Shown: one piece after another, positions 1 to 8,184 of the stretch
Layout: the number at the start of each line of letters is the position of its first letter
How positions within the stretch are numbered: the stretch's first letter is position 1
Assembly: GCA_030655135.1 (NCBI GenBank)
Contig: JAURWC010000027.1
Location: 1-57,624 of the forward strand
Reading direction: 5' to 3'
Origin: Hyphomicrobiaceae bacterium
GTDB lineage: Bacteria > Pseudomonadota > Alphaproteobacteria > Rhizobiales > Hyphomicrobiaceae
Length of the DNA: 57,624 nt
Program-made: the position numbers and the translations under genes
The notes under the pieces: model-generated
Databases searched by the model: none
What the model was told of the DNA's origin: nothing
The model's input: the letters and a program-made list of their open reading frames with translations, nothing else

Positions 1-3000
1 GTTTTCGGCAACGGAGACGGCCGCAGCCGACGTAACCGTCGGGCCTTCATTGGTGTTGGCGACGGTGATCTTGACGTCCTGCGTGGCGGCATTGGTGCCA
101 TCGCTAGCCGTGACCTTCACGTCGTAGACGTTGTCGGCGCCAGCGTCAGCCGGGCTCTCGTAGTTCGGAGCGCCCTTGAACGATACGGCCCCGGTGGAGG
201 CGTCAATGTTGAACAGCGCAGCATCGGCACCTGACAGCGAGTACGTCAGCGTCGTGCCGGCATCCGGGTCGGTCGCCGTCGCGGTGTAGACGGTGCCGGT
301 TGTGTTTTCGGCCACGGAAACCGCTGCCGCCGACGTCACCGCCGGGCCTTCGTTCGTGTTGGTGACCGTGATGACTACGTCCTGGGTCGTCGCCGTCGTG
401 CGATTGGAAGCGGTTACCTTCACATCGTAGACGTTGTCGCCGCCGGCGTCGCGGGGGTTCTCGTAGTTCGGGGTGCTCTTGAAGCTGATCGCGCCCGTCT
501 GGGCATTGATGTTGAACAGCGCAGCATCGCCGCCCGAGAGCGTGTAGGTGATGGTACTGCCAGTATCCCCATCCCTGGCGGCGGCATTGTAAACGGTGCC
601 GGTGGTATTCTCGGCCACGGAAGCGGTGCCGTTGCCGACGAAAACTGGAGGCTTGTCGGCAATGGCAATCGTCACGTTCTGCTGGCTGCTTAGGCCACCG
701 GCATCCGTGACTTTCACTGCGATTGTGTGCGAGGCAGAAGCTTCATAGTCGAGCTTCGAGCCATCCGCGACGGTGATGACACCGGTCCTCGCGTCGATAG
801 CGAAACGGCCGCCGGCGTTGTCGACCAATGAGTAGGTCAGCGTCTCGCCTGCGTCGGGATCCGTGGCGGATGCCGTGCCGACGATCGATCCGTTGGCGGC
901 GCCCTCCAGAATAGGTGAGAAGTTCGACGTTGTGCCTTTCAGGACGGTCAACGTGTCGATAAAGGCGCCCGCTCTGTCGGCTGTGGCATCGGTTCCGGCT
1001 ACTTCGACGTGCGCATTGCCGTTGGCGTCAGTTTTGAAGGCAAAGGTAAAGGTTTGATAGCCTTTCACCAGGTCGCCAGGCGTTATTGTGGACGTCACGC
1101 CGTTGATTGTAACGTCGATACCGTTCTCGTCGAAAAACGCAGTGCCGTCCGAACCGCCGCTCGAAGCGCGCATGGTGAAGACGTACGACTGGTTGGGTTC
1201 GAGGCCCGTAAAGTCTCGCTGGATGGTATTATCCGCGCCATTACCCGCTAGGTCCATGGCGTTGCCATGCCCGGCATTGTTGGTGCCGTAGAAACGCGAT
1301 CCGACGGTTTCAAGCCCGCTACCGGATTTTAGCGACCAGCCGTCGAGTGTTGTGCCATTGATCGACAAGTATTGATTTGCAGAGTTTCCCGTTTCGAACT
1401 CCGACACGGCAACGACCGAAGCAATCGCATTACCAGAAACAGACAGAGTTGGGCCTTCGTTGATGTTGGTAACGGTGATGGCGACGTCCTGGGTCGTCGC
1501 GTTCGTGCCGTCCGAGGCGGTCACCTTGACGTCGTAGATGTTGTTGGCGCCAGCGTCCTTGGCGTTCTCGTAGTTGGGCGCAGTCTTGAATGAGACAGCG
1601 CCGGTGCTGACGTCGATGTTGAATAGGGCCGCGTCGGCGCCAGACAGCGAGTACGTCAGCGTCGTGCCGGCGTCCGGATCAGTCGCCGTCGCGGCGTAGA
1701 CGGTACCCGCGGTGTTCTCGGCCACGGAGACCGCAGCAGCCGACGTAACCATTGGGCCTTCGTTGGTGTTGGTGACGGTGATCTCGACGTCCTGCGTCGT
1801 GGCGTTCGTGCCATCGCTAGCGGTGACCTTGACGTCATAGATGTTGTTGGCGCCGGCGTCCTTGGCGTTCTCGTAGTTGGGCGCAGTCTTGAACGAGACA
1901 GCGCCGGTGCTGGCGTCGATGTTGAATAGGGCTGCGTCGGCGCCCGACAGCGTGTACGTCAGCGTCGTGCCGGCGTCCGGATCAGTCGCCGTCGCGGTGT
2001 AGACAACGCCGGCCGTGTTTTCGGCAACGGAAACCGCTGCCGCCGACGTAACCGTCGGCCCCTCGTTGGTGTTGATGACGGTGATCTTGACGTCCTGCGT
2101 GGTGGCGTTCGTGCCATCGCTAGCGGTGACCTTGACGTCATAGATGTTGTCTGCTCCGGCATCCTGAGCGTTTTCGTAGTCCGGCCTCTGCTTGAATGAC
2201 ATCGCGCCCGTGGTGGCGTCGATGTTGAACAGAGCAGCATCGGCTCCTGACAGCGAGTATGTCAGCGTGGTGCCGGCGTCGGGATCGGTCGCGGTGGCGG
2301 TGTAGACGGTACCGGCCGTGTTTTCGGCAACGGAGACCGCGGCCGCCGACGTAACCGTCGGGCCCTCATTGCCATTTGAGACGGTGATGGCGACGTCTTC
2401 GGATGCTGTGCTTGTGCCGTCAGAGGCTGTGACCTTGATGTCGTAGATGTTGTCGCCGTCAGCATCCTGCGGCGTCTCGTAGTCGGGCGACTGCTTGAAG
2501 GAGACTTCGCCGGTCGCGGGATCGATGTTGAACAGAGCTGCATCGTTGCCGGACAGCGTGTAGGTGATTGGTGCCCCGGATTCGTTGACCGACGTTGCGG
2601 TGTAGACGGTGCCGGTTGCGTTCTCCGCAACCGACGTGGCGGTTGTGGAGGTGAGGACCAGGCCTTCGACGTTGGTCACGGTGATAGCCACGTCTTCGGA
2701 CGCCGAGTTGGTGCCGTCGGAAGCGATGACTTTCACGTCGTAGACGTTGTCGCCATCCGCGTCCTGCGGTGTCTCGTAGTCAGGCGACTGCTTGAACGAG
2801 ACTTCGCCGGTCGCCGGATCGATGTTGAACAGCGCGGCGTCGACGCCCGACAGCGAGTACGTCAGCGTGGTGCCGGCATCCGGATCGGTTGCTGTCGCCG
2901 TGTAGACAACACCGGTGCCGTTCTCCGCGGCGGTTGCTGCCGCCGCCGACGTGATCGCCGGACCTTCGTTCGTGTTGGTGACCGTGATGGCCACGTCCTT

Positions 3001-3267
3001 CGTGGCGGTGTTGGTGCCGTCGGTGGCGGTGACCTTCACGTCGTAGACGTTATTGCCGCCAGCATCGGCCGGGCTCTCGTAGTCGGGCGACTGCGTGAAC
3101 GAGATTTCGCCGGTCTGGGAATTGATATTGAACAATGCCGCATCGGCACCTGACAGCGAGTACCTCAGCGTGGTGCCGGAGTCCGGATCGGTCGCGGTCG
3201 CTGTGTAGACTGTGCCTGTCGCATTCTCCGACACAGCCGCAGCTGCCGGAGACGATACAACCGGAGG
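1..3267 (-). repeat. tandem ~303-bp coding repeats of cadherin-like domains
   Basis: About nine complete cadherin-like units and one partial unit lie in the adhesin gene. The period is 303 bp where units are adjacent: the same segment starts at 1561 and again at 1864. The units around 1447-1750 and 1750-2050 are nearly identical at DNA level, while those around 2350-2950 form a second, slightly different subtype. The array is interrupted at about 921-1446 by a non-repeat domain. Such arrays change copy number by recombination and are prone to assembly collapse. Confidence 0.85.
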
Positions 3268-3909
3268 GGCGTTTGCCGGGGTGGACGGTTCGGCTGGTTC
3301 GGCGGGTTCGCCTGTTGGTGGTGTTGCGGAACCCTCCGGCGAAGCGGGCTGTGGTGCGAGGTCGACGGCCTCACTGTCTGAAGGTGCAGACCGCGCTGTG
3401 GTGTTGCCGGCCTGAAAAGATTGGTTGGGCTCGAAAATGACGCTAGCCGGTGTCGAAGCCGAGCGCGCTTCGGATGTGGCCGGCGGATCGAACGCGTTCG
3501 ATGGGAACGGGAAGAATGCATCTCCCGGTCCAGAGCTTCCCAGTCCACGCGATGCCGCGTTCGTAAACGCCAGGTTCGCGGCCTGATTGTCTTCGTCAGA
3601 CAGCCTAAGCACCGCGCTTGTCAGGTTGGCAAAAGCCTGGGCTGTTGCCAATTCGTCCGCCGTGGGGGCGCCGCCGCTGATCTCCGTTATGCCGGCAAGT
3701 GAACGCTCGGCGTTCGACATGAGCATCACGTTGGAGAGTACCATCTCCTGGCGCTGACTGCCCTCGGTTCCGGCGCGGACGTCATTGGCACGCGAGGTTC
3801 GCCGCCGCAACTCATCGGCAATGCCGTCGTCGTGTGGGGCGCCATCCAGTGCTTCAAAGCTGACGGGCTCAGCATTGGTATTTTCGGGAGTCTTTTCCAT
3901 ACGCGCCAT
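1..3909 (-). CDS. giant cadherin-repeat adhesin, N-terminal part (runs off left edge)
   Basis: The frame is open without a stop from an ATG at 3909 (or 3900) to base 1, giving at least 1303 residues; the gene is cut by the window edge. Residues about 1-213 are a non-repetitive Ala/Ser/Pro-rich head with no signal peptide, which fits a type I secretion substrate. Then come repeats of about 101 residues, each with a start like SVAENTAGTVY, a calcium-type DPDAG motif, a SLSGADAALFNID segment and a DVKVTASDGTN end, i.e. cadherin-like/VCBS-type domains. A different domain interrupts the array at about 921-1446. Divergent from a type I secretion operon at 4268-9516, which is inferred to export it. 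The C-terminal secretion signal would lie outside the window. No clear Shine-Dalgarno is seen, so the exact start is uncertain. Likely role: cell-surface adhesion or biofilm matrix protein. Confidence 0.85.
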   Translation of the reverse strand, partial: MARMEKTPENTNAEPVSFEALDGAPHDDGIADELRRRTSRANDVRAGTEGSQRQEMVLSNVMLMSNAERSLAGITEISGGAPTADELATAQAFANLTSAVLRLSDEDNQAANLAFTNAASRGLGSSGPGDAFFPFPSNAFDPPATSEARSASTPASVIFEPNQSFQAGNTTARSAPSDSEAVDLAPQPASPEGSATPPTGEPAEPAEPSTPANAPPVVSSPAAAAVSENATGTVYTATATDPDSGTTLRYSLSGADAALFNINSQTGEISFTQSPDYESPADAGGNNVYDVKVTATDGTNTATKDVAITVTNTNEGPAITSAAAATAAENGTGVVYTATATDPDAGTTLTYSLSGVDAALFNIDPATGEVSFKQSPDYETPQDADGDNVYDVKVIASDGTNSASEDVAITVTNVEGLVLTSTTATSVAENATGTVYTATSVNESGAPITYTLSGNDAALFNIDPATGEVSFKQSPDYETPQDADGDNIYDIKVTASDGTSTASEDVAITVSNGNEGPTVTSAAAVSVAENTAGTVYTATATDPDAGTTLTYSLSGADAALFNIDATTGAMSFKQRPDYENAQDAGADNIYDVKVTASDGTNATTQDVKITVINTNEGPTVTSAAAVSVAENTAGVVYTATATDPDAGTTLTYTLSGADAALFNIDASTGAVSFKTAPNYENAKDAGANNIYDVKVTASDGTNATTQDVEITVTNTNEGPMVTSAAAVSVAENTAGTVYAATATDPDAGTTLTYSLSGADAALFNIDVSTGAVSFKTAPNYENAKDAGANNIYDVKVTASDGTNATTQDVAITVTNINEGPTLSVSGNAIASVVAVSEFETGNSANQYLSINGTTLDGWSLKSGSGLETVGSRFYGTNNAGHGNAMDLAGNGADNTIQRDFTGLEPNQSYVFTMRASSGGSDGTAFFDENGIDVTINGVTSTITPGDLVKGYQTFTFAFKTDANGNAHVEVAGTDATADRAGAFIDTLTVLKGTTSNFSPILEGAANGSIVGTASATDPDAGETLTYSLVDNAGGRFAIDARTGVITVADGSKLDYEASASHTIAVKVTDAGGLSSQQNVTIAIADKPPVFVGNGTASVAENTTGTVYNAAARDGDTGSTITYTLSGGDAALFNINAQTGAISFKSTPNYENPRDAGGDNVYDVKVTASNRTTATTQDVVITVTNTNEGPAVTSAAAVSVAENTTGTVYTATATDPDAGTTLTYSLSGADAALFNIDASTGAVSFKGAPNYESPADAGADNVYDVKVTASDGTNAATQDVKITVANTNEGPTVTSAAAVSVAEN

Positions 3910-4267
3910 ACTGATTGTTGGTGGACGGGTTGTCTTAAAACCCCACAATGCGCGAGTAACGGCAACAATCGGTTAAAACGGAAAAGCGAATTGTGTTTCT
4001 TCCTTTGTTAATTACTTGTTTCGTAACCGCATCGTGTACGGATTCAAAACAGCATGTGATATCAATCAGTTGCGGCACCACCATTGCGTGTTGCCGATGC
4101 CGCAAAGAAATAGGAAAGGCTCACCATCCGGAGCAACCCATAATCTTTGCGGAAATGATCGGACCACTGCTATCGTGAAGGTGATCTTAAAACATTCGCG
4201 GTAATCATCTTCTCTGAAAATGGACTGAGCCTACTCCGGCCCGGCTCATCAGAGGGTGTAGTGTGTC
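3910..4267. other. divergent intergenic region between adhesin and its secretion operon
   Basis: This 358-nt stretch holds no gene I can support. It is more AT-rich than its surroundings, especially about 3960-4210, and must carry promoters for both the adhesin (leftward) and the secretion operon (rightward). It contains an 8-bp inverted repeat, TTGCGGCA at 4070-4077 and TGCCGCAA at 4098-4105, that could be a regulator site. Short open frames here have no recognisable content. Confidence 0.6.
4070..4105. promoter_or_regulatory. inverted repeat in adhesin/secretion divergent promoter region
   Basis: Perfect 8-bp arms TTGCGGCA (4070-4077) and TGCCGCAA (4098-4105) are separated by 20 nt, roughly two helical turns between arm starts. 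The position between divergent genes suggests an operator, but no regulator can be named and a chance repeat is possible. Confidence 0.3.
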
Positions 4268-5977
4268 GTGACAACAGCGTACCGCGAGGCAAGCAGCTCC
4301 GGATCCCGGCGGCGTATCCTGTCGTTGCTTTGGGCAACGTGCAGGGATATGTCGCCCAGCGTTGTCGTAGCCTCGATCCTCATCAATCTCTTGTCGCTCG
4401 TCATGCCGCTGGCCGTGATGCAGGTGTACGACCGCATCGTGCCGCGTCACGCCTTGGAGGCGTTGTCCAGCCTGTTGTTCATCGTTGCCGGCGTCATCAT
4501 CGTAGAGGCGCTGTTGCGGGTGGCGCGATCCTACGTCGTAACATGGTCGGCGACGCGCCTTGCATGGCAAGCGTTCCGCGAAGTCTTGACGCGCTTGCTG
4601 CATGCGCCGGATTCAATCTCGGAACGCGAGTCTGCCAGCCGCAACCTCGATCGTGCGCAAGCATTGATGACGTTCGCTGAATGGCACGGCAGCCCCTCGC
4701 GGCTCGTGCTGATCGACGTGCCGTTCGTCGCGTTTTTTCTCGGACTGGCGGCGATTACCGGGGGTTGGCTAGCGGTTATCCCGGTCATCCTGTTTGCGGT
4801 GCTCGGTATTGTGGCGATCCGGCGCGGCGAGGCGCTGCGCAAAGCGTCAACCGAGCGCGCGACGGAAGACATGAAGATTCGCGACTTCCTTACGGAGACG
4901 TTGGTTGGGTTGACGACCGTCAAAGCCAACGCGATGGAACCGCAGATGCTGCGGCGCTTCGAGCGGCTTCAGGAGACGCTGGCAGACCGATCAGCACGCA
5001 TCGTTCGGTTAAGCGAGGAAGCGCAGGCCTTCGCCGGGCTCTTGTCGAACTTGACGCAAATGGTGACGGTCACCGTTGGCGCCGTGTTCGTCATCAACGG
5101 CGAGTTGTCGGTCGGTACGCTGGCGTGCTGCGTGATGCTGTCGGGACGTGCCGTCCAGCCCCTGTTGCGCTGCGTTGCCGTGTGGAACGAGTTGCAGGCT
5201 GTCGTCGTCGGTCTAGAGAAGGCCGAGCCACTGCTGAAACTTCCAGCCATTCAACAAATCAAACAGCAAGAGACGAGCGGCGGGCCGCTTGAAGTCATCT
5301 TGTCCGACGTCAGCCTGAATTTTCCTGATGGCGGCTCGCAGCTCGACGACATTTCTCTGCATCTGCCCGCCGGATCGGTCATGGCCCTGATGGGACGCGA
5401 CGGCAGCGGAAAATCGACGCTGGTGGACGTGTTGTGCGGCCGGAGAAGGCCAGACAGCGGCAATGTATTTATCGATGGCAAAAACCTTGCGGCCGTAGGC
5501 CAGGCTTACAAGGGCAGCATCAGCGTGGTGCGCGCCTCGAACATGTCAGTTCGTGGAACTATCCTTGAGAACATCACGATGTTCCGCCGCGGAGACGAGG
5601 TCCTCTACGCCAAAGAGGCCGCACGCCTGATTGGGCTTGATGCGGACGTTCAGCGTCTGCCATTGGGTTATGACACGCCTTTGTCTGAAGGCGTGTCGGC
5701 GGAGTTGCCACCCGGCATCATTCAACGCATCGCCATCGCGCGGGGCATTGCGCGGCGTCCTGGGCTGCTGGTGCTGGACGAGGCGAATTCCGGCTTGGAC
5801 ATGCGCGCGGACCAGCTTCTGGCGCGGGGTTTGCAAAAGCTCAAGGGCCACACCACGATCATCCTCATCACAAACCGGCCATCGTTCGCGCGTCTCGCTG
5901 ACCAGGCCTATCGTATCGAGAATAAGCGGCTCGAGCCGATTGCGGTGCAGGCCCCCGTCAGGGAGGCCGTGGCATGA
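4268..5977 (+). CDS. type I secretion ABC transporter subunit 1 (no C39 domain)
   Basis: A 569-residue inner-membrane permease/ATPase of the PrtD/LapB type. The N-terminal half has hydrophobic membrane segments (for example VVVASILINLLSLVMPLAV near residue 33), and the nucleotide-binding domain spans about 335-555. Walker A GRDGSGKS lies near residue 376 and Walker B LLVLDEA near 500. The expected LSGGQ signature is replaced by a Leu-Pro-Pro-Gly version (AELPPGIIQR, near 480). It has no N-terminal C39-like domain. GTG start; a GAGGG sits rather far upstream, so the start is moderately certain. Its stop overlaps the start of the second ABC gene, so the two are translationally coupled and probably form a heterodimer that exports the divergent adhesin. 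Confidence 0.85.
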   Translation: MTTAYREASSSGSRRRILSLLWATCRDMSPSVVVASILINLLSLVMPLAVMQVYDRIVPRHALEALSSLLFIVAGVIIVEALLRVARSYVVTWSATRLAWQAFREVLTRLLHAPDSISERESASRNLDRAQALMTFAEWHGSPSRLVLIDVPFVAFFLGLAAITGGWLAVIPVILFAVLGIVAIRRGEALRKASTERATEDMKIRDFLTETLVGLTTVKANAMEPQMLRRFERLQETLADRSARIVRLSEEAQAFAGLLSNLTQMVTVTVGAVFVINGELSVGTLACCVMLSGRAVQPLLRCVAVWNELQAVVVGLEKAEPLLKLPAIQQIKQQETSGGPLEVILSDVSLNFPDGGSQLDDISLHLPAGSVMALMGRDGSGKSTLVDVLCGRRRPDSGNVFIDGKNLAAVGQAYKGSISVVRASNMSVRGTILENITMFRRGDEVLYAKEAARLIGLDADVQRLPLGYDTPLSEGVSAELPPGIIQRIAIARGIARRPGLLVLDEANSGLDMRADQLLARGLQKLKGHTTIILITNRPSFARLADQAYRIENKRLEPIAVQAPVREAVA

Positions 5978-8172
5978 TGGATCAGCACACCGGTATTGAA
6001 ATTCCCGAACACCCCGTGCTTGCCGCTCAGCGGCGGATTGCAGCCAGTTTCTCGGGCGACAAGCAAGAGGTGCCGGGCCTGCCGCCGCGCGGTACTGCGA
6101 GCATCATCGCGCCGCTTCTAGAGACACTCGGCTGGCGCGGGCTTCCGCGGCAGGTCGCCGAGGCAATGCCACATGAAGCTGCCGTCGATGACCCGGAGAT
6201 GCTGCGCGCCGTTCTTTGCCGCCTCGGCGTCGATACGCCATTTACGCATATTACCCCGCGCCAGATCCAGTCGCGGCATTGTCCCTGCCTGATTGTCCGG
6301 CAAACGGGCGACGTGCATTTCGTTGCCAACATGTACAATGACGGCAGCGTCCGCCTCTATGATCCAATAAGAGGTGAGTGGCTGCGGGTGAAGATCAAGG
6401 ACCGCCGCGGCACGGTGCGCCTCGTGCGCTTGGCCGATCTTTCTCGGCAGCATGAAACCACGCAGCGCGACGGCTTGGTTTGGCCCGTCTTGAGATCGTT
6501 CGGCAATGAGATGAGAGTGGTATTCTGGCAGAGCTGTTTCATCAGCCTGCTTGGCATCGCCGTCTCGCTCTACGTCATGTACGTTTACGACAAGGCGATA
6601 GGCACGTCGTCTGTCGATACACTGGCAATGCTGGCTCTCTGCGCCATTTTGGCGTTGGGCCTGGAGATTATTCTGCGCGAGCGCCGGGCGCGGATTGTTT
6701 CGCGGATCGGCGCACGGTTTGACGCGATCGTTGCCACGAATTCGCTGAAGAGCGTGCTTGGTCTGCCGCTGGCGATGAGTGAAGCCGCGCCGCTTGGCGC
6801 ACAGCTGACGCGCTTCCGGCAGTTTGAGGTCGGGCGCGAACTGTTCGGCGGCAGCTTGGCGACGGCCCTGATCGATCTTCCCTTCACGCTGGTGTTCTTT
6901 GCGTTGATTTTCACGATCGGGGGAATGCTGGGCCTGGTGCCGGTGGCCCTCGCGGTCATTCTCGCTGTGATCGGCTTACTCACCGATCCCGTTGCCTCAA
7001 AGCAGCAGACGGAAATGGGCGAGTGGAAGAACAAGTCGGACGCGACGCTGGTCGAGATCATGACCCGCATGCGTACGATCAAAGATGACAATGCTGAGGA
7101 CATCTGGCTGGGCAAGGCGGCCGACAGCTATCAGCGCTACATGTCGATCCGCTTCAAGAGCCTGCAGATGGGCGGGATGCTGCAAATCATCGCGCAAGCC
7201 CTCGTCTCAATTGCCGGAGTGGCTGTCTTGGCGATCGGCGCCGTCGAGGTCATGCACGGCACCCTGTCGATCGGCGCGTTGATTGCAGTTATGGCAGTTG
7301 TTTGGCGCGTGCTTGGTCCAATCCAGACTGTGTTTCTCTCGCTCAATCGCCTTAAGCAGATGGTGCGCACGGTCCGGCAGATCGAGCAGCTGATGAAGAT
7401 CAAGCCTGAGCGTCCTATCGCGCGTAGCACTCAGGCCGAGCAGCGGCTTGGCGGTGCGATGTCGCTGACGCATGCCTGTTTGCGCTACGGAACTCGTCTT
7501 GAGCTGGCTCTGAAGGCCGTGTCTCTGGATGTGGCGCCGGGCGAATTCGTGACCATCACCGGGCCGAGCGGGTCTGGGAAATCCAGCCTGTTGAAAGTCA
7601 TGCTCGGGCTCTACCCCTTGCAGAGCGGAACCATCCGGCTCGACGACGTGGATCTGCGTCAGATGGATCCGGCCGAGACGCGGCACAACATTGGTTTCCT
7701 CGCGCAGGAGCCGGCGCTGTTCTTTGGCACCATTGCGCAGAACCTGCGACTTGTGGCGCCCGATGCCCACGACGACGAACTCATCGCGGCGCTGGCGACG
7801 ATGGGGATCGGCGCCGATCACTCGGTGCTTCGCAACGGCCTGCAGCAGCGCTTGTCCAGCGTCAACCGGCAAGCCATGTCGCCGGCCTTCGTGCAACGCG
7901 TCGCGCTGGCACGCATGTTCGTGCGGCCGGCTCCGATCATCTTGCTCGATGAGCCCGGTGCACATCTCGACCGGGAGGGCGACGAAGCCCTGATTGCAGC
8001 ACTCTCCCGGCTGAAGGGACGCCGTACGATTGTCATGGTCACGGAAAGGCCGAGCCATATGCGGCTTTCCGATCGCGTCGTGGTGATGAGCGAGGGGCAG
8101 ATCGCCGGGCAAGGCAAGCCCGCCGAGGTCGTTCCGATATTGCTCGCGCGCGCTTCGCAGACCGCAGCTTAA
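5974..8172 (+). CDS. type I secretion ABC transporter subunit 2 with C39-like domain
   Basis: A 732-residue LapB/HlyB-like permease/ATPase. Residues about 1-140 resemble a C39 peptidase-like domain but lack a convincing catalytic Cys-His-Asp set, as in the C39-like domains that bind RTX substrates. Membrane segments follow (about 185-420), then a nucleotide-binding domain with Walker A GPSGSGKSS near residue 530 and Walker B IILLDEPG near 656. The signature motif is degenerate here too (MSPAFVQRVALAR, near 635, in place of LSGGQ). It overlaps subunit 1 by 4 nt and is followed after 12 nt by the adaptor gene. The presence of two unlike ABC subunits argues for a heterodimeric exporter. Confidence 0.87.
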   Translation: MMDQHTGIEIPEHPVLAAQRRIAASFSGDKQEVPGLPPRGTASIIAPLLETLGWRGLPRQVAEAMPHEAAVDDPEMLRAVLCRLGVDTPFTHITPRQIQSRHCPCLIVRQTGDVHFVANMYNDGSVRLYDPIRGEWLRVKIKDRRGTVRLVRLADLSRQHETTQRDGLVWPVLRSFGNEMRVVFWQSCFISLLGIAVSLYVMYVYDKAIGTSSVDTLAMLALCAILALGLEIILRERRARIVSRIGARFDAIVATNSLKSVLGLPLAMSEAAPLGAQLTRFRQFEVGRELFGGSLATALIDLPFTLVFFALIFTIGGMLGLVPVALAVILAVIGLLTDPVASKQQTEMGEWKNKSDATLVEIMTRMRTIKDDNAEDIWLGKAADSYQRYMSIRFKSLQMGGMLQIIAQALVSIAGVAVLAIGAVEVMHGTLSIGALIAVMAVVWRVLGPIQTVFLSLNRLKQMVRTVRQIEQLMKIKPERPIARSTQAEQRLGGAMSLTHACLRYGTRLELALKAVSLDVAPGEFVTITGPSGSGKSSLLKVMLGLYPLQSGTIRLDDVDLRQMDPAETRHNIGFLAQEPALFFGTIAQNLRLVAPDAHDDELIAALATMGIGADHSVLRNGLQQRLSSVNRQAMSPAFVQRVALARMFVRPAPIILLDEPGAHLDREGDEALIAALSRLKGRRTIVMVTERPSHMRLSDRVVVMSEGQIAGQGKPAEVVPILLARASQTAA

Positions 8173-8184
8173 CAAGGACCCGCG

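Noticed and set aside
1-3267. Periodic near-identical DNA repeats resembling a CRISPR or satellite array
   Set aside because: The period is about 303 bp, the frame is open throughout on the minus strand, and each unit encodes a cadherin-like domain.
3993-4204. Short plus-strand frames between the adhesin and the ABC genes
   Set aside because: Cys/Ile-rich chance frames with no ribosome site or recognisable domain.
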